Source: Pseudaeromonas sp041441555 (GTDB lineage Bacteria; Pseudomonadota; Gammaproteobacteria; Enterobacterales; Aeromonadaceae). From it: a DNA stretch of 63,433 nt. The notes under the pieces are model-generated. The model was not told the DNA's origin, did no database searches, and saw nothing but the letters and a program-made list of their open reading frames with translations. The stretch covers positions 1 to 63,433 of the forward strand of contig JASDSW010000058.1 in NCBI GenBank assembly GCA_041441555.1, in the 5' to 3' direction. The number at the start of each line of letters is the position of its first letter. Within the stretch, counting starts at the first letter, position 1. This document shows, one piece after another, positions 33,564-42,521 of this stretch. Made by a program: the position numbers and the translations under genes.

Positions 33564-35915
33564 CTAGTGCTTCAGTGGCAGGATACTATCAGCATCCAAT
33601 TGCGCACCAAAGCGTTGGATCAAAAATTGAATGTGCGGATCTTGCGCCAAATCCTGCTGGGCCTGGGCCAGCAACTGGGCGTAGCGCTGCTGCTCGATCT
33701 GCGCCGGCGTCGCGGTCGCGGGCTCCCCCTGCACGATCTGGATCTGCACCGGTTGGCCCAGATGCTGCGAAAAGCCCTCGCTCAAGGCGGCAATCGCCTT
33801 ATCGGAGACCAGATGCCGGTGCTCGGCGGGCAGCGTCAGGATCCAGCGCTCGCCATCCACCTGCCGGCAGGCATGCAGCGCCAGTTGGCGCAAACGGCCC
33901 CCGACGCCACTGGCGGCAATCAGCTCGCTCCAAGGGTCGCCACTGCCCAGCAGCAGATCTTGAGAGTGCCAGCGTTCGTCGCTCGGTCCTGCCGCGACCG
34001 TCGCGGGCGCCGTCATCGTCGGGGGAGTCATAGGCGATGAGGCCACGGGCTGGCTTCTAGCCACTGCTGGTGCCGCCGCAGGCGGCGCCGCTATCGGCGA
34101 CTCGGGAGCCTGAGCCGGACGAGTGGGTTCAGGCGCGGCATAGGCGTCAGCAACGGCCTGCTCCAAACCCTCCGAAGGCTCCGGCATGCTCTCCAGATAG
34201 GCATCGGCCGGCGGCACTTCCCAAGGCGGCAGATCATCGCTGATGGCGGGTGCCGGCTTTGGCGGAATAGGTGCTGGCTCAGGAGACGGCGCCGCCGCAG
34301 ATGCCGCAACCGGCGATGGCATGGTCCGGCTCAATGGAGCGTCAGCGCGGCCCAAAACCGGTGCACCGGCTCGGCCCAACACAGCACTGCTCTGGGCCGC
34401 CGCGCCGGGGTTTTGCTCCTTGGTTTGCTGGCTGCGCAGGCGATTGCGCACCTGCAACAGTTGATTGAGACCACTGCCAGAAGCCGGCGCGGCAGGGCTG
34501 CTGACCGATGGAGACTCCAGTACCACCTCGGGGGCCGCCGCGGGGGCGGCAAGCGGCTCGGGGTCATCGCGCCACTGCTCGGCTTCAGCCAGCAACCGCT
34601 GCTGCTCGGCAAACAGGGCTTGCTCCATGGCTGAGTCGTCACGAACGGCGGTGGGCTCAGCTGGTGGCAGCGGAGCCGAGGTGCTAGTAACCTCTTTCGG
34701 CATCGCCACCATCCTCTCTTCCCGTGACGCCACTGGCGTTGCGATGCCTGCCGACGCTGGCTCCATGTTGGGTGCCGTCGAAAATTGAGCAGGCTGTGAC
34801 GGCGGTTGCAACTGCACCGAGCCGCCCGGTTGTCGCGGCGAGAAGGCCAGCATGCGCAGCAGGGTCATCTCCAGGGCGCTGCGGCCATCCGGTGCCAGTG
34901 GCAACTCGCGGCGCCCGGTCAGCGCAATCTGGTAGTAAAGCTGGATCTCTTCGGCGGTAAAGGTCTTGGCCAGGGCCAGCACCTGATCGCTATCCAGAGC
35001 CAGCGGATCGGCGCTAGCCCCCAGTAACTGGGCCAGGGCAATCCGATGCAGCAGACTGGCCAGCTCGGCATGCACCAGCTCGAAATCGGGCCCGAGCAGG
35101 GCGACCTCGTTGACCTTGGCCATCAGGGCCGGTCCCTGCAACTGCACCAGCAGCTGCAGCATCTGGTGCAGATGACGATGGTCCAGAGTGCCCAGCATGG
35201 CCAACACCTGATCCAGATGGACGTGGCCACTGCCGTGTGCCAGTGCCTGATCGGTCAGACTCAAGGCATCGCGCATGCTGCCATCGGCTGCCTTGGCCAT
35301 GGCGGCCAGCGCCGGCAGCTCATAGGGCTGAGCTTCGGCATCCAGTACCCGCACCAGTTGATCGACAATCTGCTCGCGATTGAGCGCCTTGAGATGAAAC
35401 TGCAGGCAGCGCGACAGGATAGTGATGGGCAACTTCTGCGGATCCGTGGTCGCCAGCAGGAATTTCACATAGGGAGGCGGCTCTTCGAGAGTCTTGAGCA
35501 AGGCATTGAAGCTGTGACGCGAAAGCATGTGCACCTCATCGATGAGGTACACCTTGTAGCGGCCGCGAGCCGGGCGGTACTGAACGTTATCGAGCAGCTC
35601 CCGGGTATCTTCCACCTTGGTGCGCGAGGCAGCATCGATCTCCAGCAGATCGACAAAATTGCCCTGATCGATCTCGCGACAGCTGTCGCACTGGCCACAG
35701 GGGGTGCTGCTGACCCCCTGTTCGCAGTTCAGACACTTGGCCAGAATGCGGGCTATGGTCGTCTTCCCCACCCCGCGGGTGCCGCTGAACAGATAGGCAT
35801 GGTGTAAGCGGCCCTGATCCAGCGCATTGATCAATGCCATCAGTACATGCTGTTGGCCGACCACCTCATGAAACGTATGAGGTCGCCACTTGCGCGCCAG
35901 AACCTGATATCCCAT
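33564..35915 (-). CDS. dnaX: DNA polymerase III subunit tau
   Basis: This is the 783-aa clamp-loader subunit, longer than the 643 aa of Escherichia coli. Walker A is GTRGVGKTTIA near 45-55, the zinc-binding Cys set lies in CLNCEQGVSSTPCGQCDSC near 64-82, and Walker B (LIDEVHML) and the sensor region follow. From about residue 375 to 640 the protein is rich in Ala, Pro and Ser, which accounts for the extra length. The end from about 650 is the polymerase-binding domain. I see no AAAAAAG slippery heptamer, so a frameshifted gamma form is not evident. It lies 30 bases from apt. Confidence 0.95.
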   Translation of the reverse strand: MGYQVLARKWRPHTFHEVVGQQHVLMALINALDQGRLHHAYLFSGTRGVGKTTIARILAKCLNCEQGVSSTPCGQCDSCREIDQGNFVDLLEIDAASRTKVEDTRELLDNVQYRPARGRYKVYLIDEVHMLSRHSFNALLKTLEEPPPYVKFLLATTDPQKLPITILSRCLQFHLKALNREQIVDQLVRVLDAEAQPYELPALAAMAKAADGSMRDALSLTDQALAHGSGHVHLDQVLAMLGTLDHRHLHQMLQLLVQLQGPALMAKVNEVALLGPDFELVHAELASLLHRIALAQLLGASADPLALDSDQVLALAKTFTAEEIQLYYQIALTGRRELPLAPDGRSALEMTLLRMLAFSPRQPGGSVQLQPPSQPAQFSTAPNMEPASAGIATPVASREERMVAMPKEVTSTSAPLPPAEPTAVRDDSAMEQALFAEQQRLLAEAEQWRDDPEPLAAPAAAPEVVLESPSVSSPAAPASGSGLNQLLQVRNRLRSQQTKEQNPGAAAQSSAVLGRAGAPVLGRADAPLSRTMPSPVAASAAAPSPEPAPIPPKPAPAISDDLPPWEVPPADAYLESMPEPSEGLEQAVADAYAAPEPTRPAQAPESPIAAPPAAAPAVARSQPVASSPMTPPTMTAPATVAAGPSDERWHSQDLLLGSGDPWSELIAASGVGGRLRQLALHACRQVDGERWILTLPAEHRHLVSDKAIAALSEGFSQHLGQPVQIQIVQGEPATATPAQIEQQRYAQLLAQAQQDLAQDPHIQFLIQRFGAQLDADSILPLKH

Positions 35916-35945
35916 AGCTAGGCTGTTCCTTTTCCCATTGGATGG

Positions 35946-36491
35946 TTATTCGCCGGCAAAGCGAACCAGGCACAGAGATTCCACCCCGGCCGCCTGCAGT
36001 CTTGCCTCGCCACCCAGATCCGGCAACGAGATGACAAATGCCGCCTGCTCCACCAGACCGCCACAGCGGCGGATCAGCTTGATGGCCGCATCGACGGTGC
36101 CACCGGTGGCCAGCAGATCATCGACCACCAGCACCCGATCCCCCGGACGAATGGCATCTTCATGCATCTGCAGACGATCCTCGCCGTATTCGAGCTCGTA
36201 ACTCTCCTCGAACACAGAGCGCGGCAACTTGCCCGGTTTGCGCACCGGAACAAAGCCCAAGCCTAACGCCGCGGCCACCGGTGCGCCGAAGATGAAGCCC
36301 CGCGCCTCGGTGCCGACAATCTTGTCCAGCGGGACGTGGCGATAGTGTTCGACCAGCAGATCGATGGTGGCCTTGAAGGCTTGCGGATGCTCCACCAGGC
36401 TGGTGATATCGCGAAACAGGATGCCCGGCTTGGGGTAGTCCGGGATGGTCTTGATGCAAGACTCGATAAAAGACAGGGTTTCTGGCTTCAT
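35946..36491 (-). CDS. apt: Adenine phosphoribosyltransferase
   Basis: This is a 181-aa purine salvage enzyme that makes AMP from adenine and PRPP. The PRPP-binding motif VLVVDDLLATGG is seen near 122-133, with EARGFIFGAPVA near 62-73 and the N-terminal PGILFRDIT. The ribosome binding site is weak. An intrinsic terminator-like hairpin lies only 14 bases upstream of the ATG. It heads the apt-dnaX-ybaB-recR series. Confidence 0.96.
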   Translation of the reverse strand: MKPETLSFIESCIKTIPDYPKPGILFRDITSLVEHPQAFKATIDLLVEHYRHVPLDKIVGTEARGFIFGAPVAAALGLGFVPVRKPGKLPRSVFEESYELEYGEDRLQMHEDAIRPGDRVLVVDDLLATGGTVDAAIKLIRRCGGLVEQAAFVISLPDLGGEARLQAAGVESLCLVRFAGE

Positions 36492-36505
36492 GACTGGTTA
36501 CCGAT

Positions 36506-36557
36506 AAAAAAAAACAAAAGCCCGAGATCTGCTGGATAAACAGTTCAAGATCGGGCT
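36506..36557 (-). terminator. Terminator-like hairpin in the apt leader
   Basis: On the minus strand AGCCCGATCT pairs with AGATCTCGGGCT, with one bulged G and a 17-base loop, and is followed by TTTTG and nine Ts. It ends 14 bases before the apt start. It could attenuate apt or end a small RNA from the 36560-36680 stretch. Confidence 0.7.
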
Positions 36558-36681
36558 CGACATGCTGCGAGGCGCTAGCTTAACAACCCCGACATTCATT
36601 GCAACCGTTGCCCATCAAAAGGCGGCTTTCATCGCAGATTAATCGGTGGCGCTTGCCGCAACCGACTGAAAACTGGCCAGC

Positions 36682-36707
36682 AAAAAGGGCAGCCGAGGCT
36701 GCCCTTT
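36682..36707 (-). terminator. Porin terminator
   Basis: An 11-bp stem (AAAGGGCAGCC with GGCTGCCCTTT) with a tight loop is followed on the minus strand by a T-run. It lies just beyond the porin stop. Confidence 0.9.
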
Positions 36708-36734
36708 GGTCGAACTTCACGAAGAAGTCGAAAC

Positions 36735-37772
36735 TTAGAAGTTGTACTGCAGAGCAACGGTGGCCAGATTATCGGCATCATCCCGTTGATCGAGTGCAAA
36801 CTCGGTGTAACCCAGCAGGTTGCTGGTGAAGTTGTACATGGCGCCGACCAGGAACTCGTCGGTCAGTTCAACATCGTTCTCGTCTTCGGTGTAGTTGTAA
36901 CCGCCCAGGAAGCCCAGGCTGTTGGCCAGCGTGTAGGTAGCTGCCAATTCGTAGCCCTTGTGGGTGTTTTCGATACCGGCTTGTTCGATTTCTGACTGGG
37001 TATAGACGCCGGCCAGGTAGAGACCCTCACCGAAGGTGCCATAGGTAGCAGACAGACCCCAATCGCTCTGATCGGCCAGACCGTCTTGCGAGTCATACTG
37101 GTCAGCGGCCACAGTCACACCGACGCCGAAGCCGAAGTCGTAACCCAGGTTACCGGCATAGCTCTTGTCCAGGTTTTCGGTATCTTCAGCCAGACGGTAG
37201 GAGACGCCACCGCGGAAGCCACCGAAGCTGTTGGAGTAGATGATCTGACCTTCTTGACGACCGCCGAAGTTAGCCGCACCGCCACGGTAACCCCAGTAGC
37301 TGTTACCGTATGAACCCCACTCGTTGAAGATATCGGTCGGAGCAACGACGGCATAGTAGGCGGTGTCGGTCTGACCGGCGATCAGGGTACCGTATTGGCT
37401 GCCATCAAAACCTGCATACAGGTGGCGGGTCGTGAACTGCCCCTCGTCCGCGTCGGTATACCCGATCACGTGATCATTCTCGTCGTAAACTTTTTTCTTA
37501 TCTTTGTCGCTGTTTTCGGCAGCAATCTGCCACTCGCCCCGAGCGATCGCCGACCAGGTATCGTTGATGGCGGAAGAGCCACGCAGACCCAAACGGGCTG
37601 ATCCCTGGACGGTAGAACCGTTAGAATCAGACGCTGCATTGTTGAAATAGTTGGCCTGAGCACGACCAGTCACTTCGAACTTTTGACCATCTTTTTCATA
37701 GACGGTTGCCGCATTTGCTGCGCTAGCAGCCAACAGAGCCGGAACGGCCAGAGCGAGAAGAGTTTTTTTCAT
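36735..37772 (-). CDS. Outer-membrane general porin
   Basis: This is a 345-aa trimeric beta-barrel porin (Porin_4/OmpU-like). The signal peptide MKKTLLALAVPALLAASAANA is followed by the mature start ATVYEKDGQKFEVTGRAQ. Alternating aromatic and polar strands run to the C-terminal Phe (ATVALQYNF), the outer-membrane insertion signal. It carries an acidic loop (DKDKKKVYDENDHV and ENDVELTD), typical of cation-preferring porins. ATG 37772 starts the signal peptide; the frame to 37799 is not needed. The gene is flanked by a strong terminator and divergent from dinG. Confidence 0.92.
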   Translation of the reverse strand: MKKTLLALAVPALLAASAANAATVYEKDGQKFEVTGRAQANYFNNAASDSNGSTVQGSARLGLRGSSAINDTWSAIARGEWQIAAENSDKDKKKVYDENDHVIGYTDADEGQFTTRHLYAGFDGSQYGTLIAGQTDTAYYAVVAPTDIFNEWGSYGNSYWGYRGGAANFGGRQEGQIIYSNSFGGFRGGVSYRLAEDTENLDKSYAGNLGYDFGFGVGVTVAADQYDSQDGLADQSDWGLSATYGTFGEGLYLAGVYTQSEIEQAGIENTHKGYELAATYTLANSLGFLGGYNYTEDENDVELTDEFLVGAMYNFTSNLLGYTEFALDQRDDADNLATVALQYNF

Positions 37773-38022
37773 TTTGGTTTGCCTACTGAAATTAAACACT
37801 AAGTCCTTATATTCCCTGTGGAAGTGACGTTTCCATCACTCTGATTTCGAGACTATCATACAAAATGTGAGACCGGCAACAGAAAAAAATGAACTAACTT
37901 AGAACTTAATTGTCGTTAGCATAATCTGTTACAGATCAGGCGGATGCACCCCGCATTCAGCCACATTATTCTGGCCTGCACACAGATTCATCCGGTGACC
38001 GATCGCCAAATTCTGACACTTT

Positions 38023-38051
38023 TTGTTAAGCCCCTCACAGAGCGATATACT
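38023..38051 (+). promoter_or_regulatory. Sigma-70 promoter of dinG
   Basis: TTGTTA (38023-38028) and TATACT (38046-38051) are spaced by exactly 17 bases. The start codon follows 28 bases later. The divergent stretch 37773-38079 holds this and the porin control region and no gene. I see no standard LexA box (CTGT-N8-ACAG). Confidence 0.7.
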
Positions 38052-38079
38052 CCACCATCCTGCACTGGAGACATCGTAC

Positions 38080-40146
38080 ATGCCGTTTCAAGCCATCAAA
38101 ACTACGGTCCAGCAAAGCTATAAACGGTTGAACCAACACCTAGCATCTTTCGTACCAAGAAAAGAGCAAAATTATCTGGTCGCCGAAATCGTCAAGGTGC
38201 TCAGTGGCCAATACGGGGTCGGCAAACGCATTCTGGTGGCCGAAGCCGGGACCGGCATCGGCAAGTCGCTGGCCTACGCCCAAGGCGCCATTCCCTGTGC
38301 CAGGCAGTTCAAGAAGAAGCTGGTTCTCTCCACTGCCACACTGGCTCTGCAGGAGCAGTTGATTGGCAAAGATCTCCCGCTGTATCAATCCTTTGCGACG
38401 CAGCCGTTCACCTTCACCCTCGTTAAAGGGCGCCAGCGCTACTGCTGCGCGCAACGGCTGGCACAATTGGCGGCGCCCGTCGGTAATGAAGAGCAACTGA
38501 GCTTCGATGAGCTATTGAGCTTCTGTCCCGATCCCAAGCAGCAACAGAGCTATCAGCAGTTGTGGCAGGCCTATGAGCAAGGCCGTTGGCCCGGCGATCG
38601 GGATAGTTGGCCCGAGCCTCTCGATGACCAGCTATGGCAGGCCATCAGTGCCGATCGTCATGTCTGTAACCCCTTGTTCGATCAGCATCAGCGCTGCCCG
38701 TTCCATCAGGCGCGCGCCCGTCTCGACGAATTTGATGTGCTGGTGGTCAACCATGCGCTGCTGCTGGCCGATCTGGCGCTCGGCGGCGGCGTGGTCTTGC
38801 CGAGCCCCGATGAGTGCATCTATGTATTGGATGAGGCTCATCATCTGCCCACCATAGCCCGCGATCAGGCGGCGGCTGAAATTCCCGTGGCGGCCAGCAT
38901 CCAGTGGCTCGGCAAATTGCCCCAACTTGGGGACAGACTCACCAAAGCCGTGCAAAACGACACCCTGCGCAACCAGCAGGCTCGGCTGGCCGATGCCGTC
39001 TATGAGCTGCTGCAGGATTACCGCCAGTTGGAAAATCGGCTCAACAGCCAAACGGAGTGGTTCAACGATGAAACGGAGTATCGCTTCGCCCAAGGGGCGT
39101 TGCCGGAGTGGCTGCAACCGATCGCCGTGGGGCTGGCCGAAGGTAGCGGCAAGCTGCAGCGGCTGCTGGAAAAACAGCAAACCGCCCTGACCGAAGCCAT
39201 CAAGCAGGGCGAGATCCCACGGCGCGATGGTGAGGCCCTGCTCGCCGAATTGGGTCACGCCCTGATGCGTTGCGGGCAGATGCAGGAGCTTTGGCATCTC
39301 TATCGACAACCCGTGGCCGACGGAGCTGTTGCCAAATGGCTCAGTAAAACCGACTCACCACTCGACTATCAGCTGCATGCGGCACCGCTGGAGATGGGCC
39401 ACTGGCTGGATCGGCTGCTCTGGTCCCGCTGCGCCGGGGCCGTGCTGGTGTCGGCCACCCTGACCGCTCTCAACCGCTTCGACCACTTTCGCCAGCAGGC
39501 CGGACTGCAGGGGCTGGAGGGGCCTCGCTACCTGCGGCTACTCTCCCCCTTTGATTACCAGCAGGCCGAGCTTTGGCTGCCCCAGCTGGCCTGTGAGCCC
39601 ACCGATCCAGGATTTACTCAGGCGCTGATCCAGGTTCTCCCCACCTATCTGCAGGATCAGCAGGCTTCGCTCATCCTGTTTGCCTCTTATTGGCAGATGC
39701 AGGAGGTGGCCGACGGCCTGCGCGCCCAGGGCTATTCGCTGCTGGTGCAGGGGGAAGCCTCCCGCAATGCCCTGCTGACACTGCATCGGGAGCGTTGCAC
39801 CCATGGCCAGCCCAGCATTCTCTTGGGCACCGGCAGCTTTGCCGAAGGACTCGATCTGCCGGGCGAGCTGTTGACCAACCTCATCATCACCAAGCTGCCG
39901 TTCGCCGTTCCCACTTCGCCCATTGAGGCGGCACAGGCCGAATGGGTCAGCGCCCGGGGCGGCAACCCCTTCTTGCAGATCACCCTGCCCGATGCCTCAC
40001 GCAAGCTGGTACAGGCTTGCGGCCGGCTGATCCGCCAGGAGGCGGATCGCGGCCGGGTCATCATTCTCGACCGCCGGCTGGTGACCCGGCGCTATGGCGG
40101 CCAACTCCTGGCGGCCCTGCCGCCGTTTCGGCGCCGCATTGAGTGA
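38080..40146 (+). CDS. dinG: ATP-dependent DNA helicase DinG
   Basis: This is a 688-aa XPD-like 5'-3' helicase that unwinds D-loops, R-loops and other structures. Walker A is EAGTGIGKS near 58-66, the DEAH box is LDEAHHLP near 255-262, and the C-terminal motifs include SFAEGLDLPG and QACGRLIRQ. Four Cys for an iron-sulfur cluster are plausible at RYCC, SFCPD, HVCN and RCPF between about 125 and 210. The sequence aligns throughout with DinG of Escherichia coli as I recall it. ATG 38080 is preceded by GGAG; the upstream frame overlaps the promoter. Regulation by SOS is not evident from the sequence. Confidence 0.93.
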   Translation: MPFQAIKTTVQQSYKRLNQHLASFVPRKEQNYLVAEIVKVLSGQYGVGKRILVAEAGTGIGKSLAYAQGAIPCARQFKKKLVLSTATLALQEQLIGKDLPLYQSFATQPFTFTLVKGRQRYCCAQRLAQLAAPVGNEEQLSFDELLSFCPDPKQQQSYQQLWQAYEQGRWPGDRDSWPEPLDDQLWQAISADRHVCNPLFDQHQRCPFHQARARLDEFDVLVVNHALLLADLALGGGVVLPSPDECIYVLDEAHHLPTIARDQAAAEIPVAASIQWLGKLPQLGDRLTKAVQNDTLRNQQARLADAVYELLQDYRQLENRLNSQTEWFNDETEYRFAQGALPEWLQPIAVGLAEGSGKLQRLLEKQQTALTEAIKQGEIPRRDGEALLAELGHALMRCGQMQELWHLYRQPVADGAVAKWLSKTDSPLDYQLHAAPLEMGHWLDRLLWSRCAGAVLVSATLTALNRFDHFRQQAGLQGLEGPRYLRLLSPFDYQQAELWLPQLACEPTDPGFTQALIQVLPTYLQDQQASLILFASYWQMQEVADGLRAQGYSLLVQGEASRNALLTLHRERCTHGQPSILLGTGSFAEGLDLPGELLTNLIITKLPFAVPTSPIEAAQAEWVSARGGNPFLQITLPDASRKLVQACGRLIRQEADRGRVIILDRRLVTRRYGGQLLAALPPFRRRIE

Positions 40147-40238
40147 CTCATCGCTCGCATCCTGGGGTTACGCCGGTTGCTGATGCAAGACAAAAAGGTA
40201 CAATCGTGGCCATACCACTCTCGGTTTGAGGAACACCC

Positions 40239-40907
40239 ATGCATTGTCTGAAGTTGATCGCCACCCTGTGTGCCCTTGTGATGCCGCTGACGGCATTCTC
40301 CGCCACCTTCGAAATTCCGCGCCCCTATGTCCTGCTGCTCCTCGATGGCCAACCGGCCAAGAGCAGCATGGTCAACAGCAAGCAGCAGGTCACGCTCGAT
40401 GCCGGCCAACACCAGTTGGTGCTGCAATTTGAGGGCAGCTTTCGCGATCACAGCGAGAGCCGATTGATCCGCGGCGAGCCGGTCGTCTTCAATCTCAAAG
40501 CCCAGGCTGACGACCAGTTGTCGATCCAGTTCACCTACCCACGCAACTTCCAGGAAGCCGAGCGCTATCTCAAGCAGCAAGAGCTCAAGGTGATCAATCA
40601 CAATGGCCGACCCGCAAACCAGGTCGATTATTTCGTGCTGCCGACCAAAGAGGGGCTGCAAATTGGTCGCGATTATCAGCAAGAGCTGACGGATATGGGC
40701 AAGGCCTTCCAGCAGACCAGCATGCCAACCCAGGCGACGGTCGCCGCAGCCACGGCTGCTGCAACTGTTCAGCCTGCCAATGGCCAAGCCGGCTCGGTCC
40801 CGGTGGCCAAGAGCGAACAGACGCTGGAGATGCTGAAGTACTGGTACAACCAGGCCGACAGCAAGACACGCAAAGACTTCCAACACTGGGTAATTTCCCA
40901 GCAATAG
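40239..40907 (+). CDS. DUF2057/YccT-family secreted protein
   Basis: This is a 222-aa protein with a Sec signal peptide (LIATLCALVMPLTAFSA) and the DUF2057 pattern FEIPRPYVLLLLDGQPAKSS, followed by VTLDAGQHQLVLQFEG. Proteins of this family are periplasmic or envelope-associated; no reaction is known. The C-terminal region has an Ala/Thr-rich linker (ATVAAATAAATVQ) and a conserved tail near 195-220. GAGG precedes the ATG. It is followed after 57 bases by the transporter gene. Confidence 0.85.
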   Translation: MHCLKLIATLCALVMPLTAFSATFEIPRPYVLLLLDGQPAKSSMVNSKQQVTLDAGQHQLVLQFEGSFRDHSESRLIRGEPVVFNLKAQADDQLSIQFTYPRNFQEAERYLKQQELKVINHNGRPANQVDYFVLPTKEGLQIGRDYQQELTDMGKAFQQTSMPTQATVAAATAAATVQPANGQAGSVPVAKSEQTLEMLKYWYNQADSKTRKDFQHWVISQQ

Positions 40908-40964
40908 TGAATGCCGACGAAACAGGAACTCGTTTCGTGACCGATAACGCAAGGAGAAGAAACC

Positions 40965-42308
40965 ATGACAACCACCCCCGCCAGCAGATTGATGGCGCTG
41001 CTGGCCCTGCTGGCATCCAGCCTGCTGTTTAGCACCCCCGCGTTGGCCGGACCCCTGACGGAGACGCTCCTCGCCCCGGGCGGCATCCGCATCGAGTTCA
41101 TCCTGTTTGCCCTGACGCTGCTGGGGGTCGCCCTGCTGCATCAGGTCACCATGTGGGTGGCGCTGAGCGGTCTGGCCGCCATTCTGATCGCCAAGTATGC
41201 GCTGCTGGATGACTTCTCCTTCGTGCAGCATCTGCTCGGCGGCCATGGTCACGAGGGGGAGTGGCGAATTCTGCTCAACCTCATCGGCCTGCTGTTCGGT
41301 TTCGGCATCCTGGCCAAACACTTCGATGAATCCCATCTGCCGAAAGTGCTGCCGCGCTTCTTGCCCGGCGACTGGAAGGGGGGCTTCGCCCTGCTGGTGA
41401 TGATCTTTGTCCTGAGCTCCTTCCTCGACAACATAGCAGCCGCCATGATCGGCGGCGCCATCGCCTTTGTGGTGTTCAACAAGCGGGTGCACATCGGCTA
41501 CCTGGCGGCTATCGTCGCGGCCAGCAACGCCGGCGGCTCTGGCTCCGTGGTCGGGGACACCACCACCACCCTGATGTGGATCGACGGCGTCAGCCCCTGG
41601 GATGTCATCCACGCCTATGTGGCGGCCGGTACCGCCCTGCTGATCTTCGGCATCATCGCCGCCCGCCAGCAGGACAAGTATCAGGCCATCGTCAAGGAGG
41701 TCACCGTCGAGAGCGATGTGGAGTGGAAACGACTGCTGGTAGTGGGAGCCATTCTGGTGCTGGCCATCGTCACCAACTATGCCCTCGATTTCCCGGCCCT
41801 CGGCGTCTGGATCGCCATCCTGCTCGGCGCCCTGTTCGTCAAGACCCCCTGGTCTGAACTCAAACACGCCGCCTCCGGCACCATCTTCCTGGTGGCGCTG
41901 GTCACCTGCGCCTCCTTGATGCCAGTGGACGAGCTGCCGCCCGCCTCCTGGGTAACCACCTTCGCCATGGGCTTCATCTCGGCGGTGTTTGATAACATTC
42001 CGCTGACCAAGCTCTGCCTGGTGCAGGGTGGCTACGATTGGGGCGTGCTGGCCTATGCGGTCGGCTTCGGCGGCTCCATGCTCTGGTTTGGCTCTTCGGC
42101 CGGGGTGGCGCTCTCCAACATGTACCCGGAGGCCCGCTCCGCGCTGCGCTGGCTGCGCCATGGCTGGCATGTGATGCTCGCCTATGTGGTCGGCTTCTTC
42201 GTGCTGCTGGCTCTGGTAGGCTGGCACCCCCACCCCAATCACAAGATCAAGCCTGCCACTCCGACGGTAGAGATCACCCAGCCGGTAGCCACACCGACGG
42301 TACAATGA
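40965..42308 (+). CDS. NhaD/CitM-type sodium-coupled transporter
   Basis: This is a 447-aa integral membrane protein of the ion-transporter superfamily. About twelve hydrophobic spans follow an N-terminal signal-like helix. Family motifs are seen at SSFLDNIAAAMIGGAI (near 150), SNAGGSGSVVGDTTTTLMW (near 185) and SAVFDNIPLTKL (near 345), the inverted DNxxxA/P pair of NhaD-like antiporters. The substrate is probably sodium with protons or a dicarboxylate; the sequence does not decide. AAGGAG precedes the start. A strong terminator follows the stop. Confidence 0.8.
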   Translation: MTTTPASRLMALLALLASSLLFSTPALAGPLTETLLAPGGIRIEFILFALTLLGVALLHQVTMWVALSGLAAILIAKYALLDDFSFVQHLLGGHGHEGEWRILLNLIGLLFGFGILAKHFDESHLPKVLPRFLPGDWKGGFALLVMIFVLSSFLDNIAAAMIGGAIAFVVFNKRVHIGYLAAIVAASNAGGSGSVVGDTTTTLMWIDGVSPWDVIHAYVAAGTALLIFGIIAARQQDKYQAIVKEVTVESDVEWKRLLVVGAILVLAIVTNYALDFPALGVWIAILLGALFVKTPWSELKHAASGTIFLVALVTCASLMPVDELPPASWVTTFAMGFISAVFDNIPLTKLCLVQGGYDWGVLAYAVGFGGSMLWFGSSAGVALSNMYPEARSALRWLRHGWHVMLAYVVGFFVLLALVGWHPHPNHKIKPATPTVEITQPVATPTVQ

Positions 42309-42320
42309 GAGGTTGGAGAT

Positions 42321-42347
42321 AAAAAAAGGAGCCGATGGCTCCTTTTT
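42321..42347 (+). terminator. Terminator after the NhaD-type gene
   Basis: AAAAAGGAGCC-GAT-GGCTCCTTTTT is a perfect 11-bp stem and triloop with an A-run before it. It lies 12 bases after the stop codon. Confidence 0.92.
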
Positions 42348-42383
42348 CAATGGCTCTGTCCCTGCTCTGTGTTGGTGGATCCA

Positions 42384-42465
42384 GTTCGCGACCTGCGGTC
42401 GCTCCTACAGGTGAATGAATGAAAATGGGGTGGGCTGTTGTAGGAGTCGAGCGTAGCTCGCGAAC
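42384..42465. repeat. REP/BIME-like inverted pair
   Basis: Two related arms face each other: TTCGCGACCTGCGGTCGCTCC at the left (about 42385-42409) and TGTAGGAG...CTCGCGAA at the right (42439-42464). Each arm is itself an imperfect hairpin, and the outer ends pair. About 30 unrelated bases separate them. The layout matches REP doublets found between genes. The stretch has no ORF of note. Confidence 0.7.
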
Positions 42466-42521
42466 CCGCAGGTGTCTGGCTGCGGCTGAGCTTTTTTTAT
42501 TCCCAGCACGGCGGTCACGGT

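Noticed and set aside
34400..34700. A programmed frameshift site in dnaX
   Set aside because: No AAAAAAG or similar heptamer with a downstream hairpin was found on the coding strand.
37926..37934. CTGTTACAG upstream of dinG as an SOS box
   Set aside because: The LexA consensus needs eight bases between CTG and CAG halves (CTGT-N8-ACAG); this palindrome is too short.
40092..42350. A 752-codon open frame opposite the transporter and DUF2057 genes
   Set aside because: It is a coding shadow spanning several real plus-strand genes; the composition (Gly, Gln, Asp) is typical of antisense frames.
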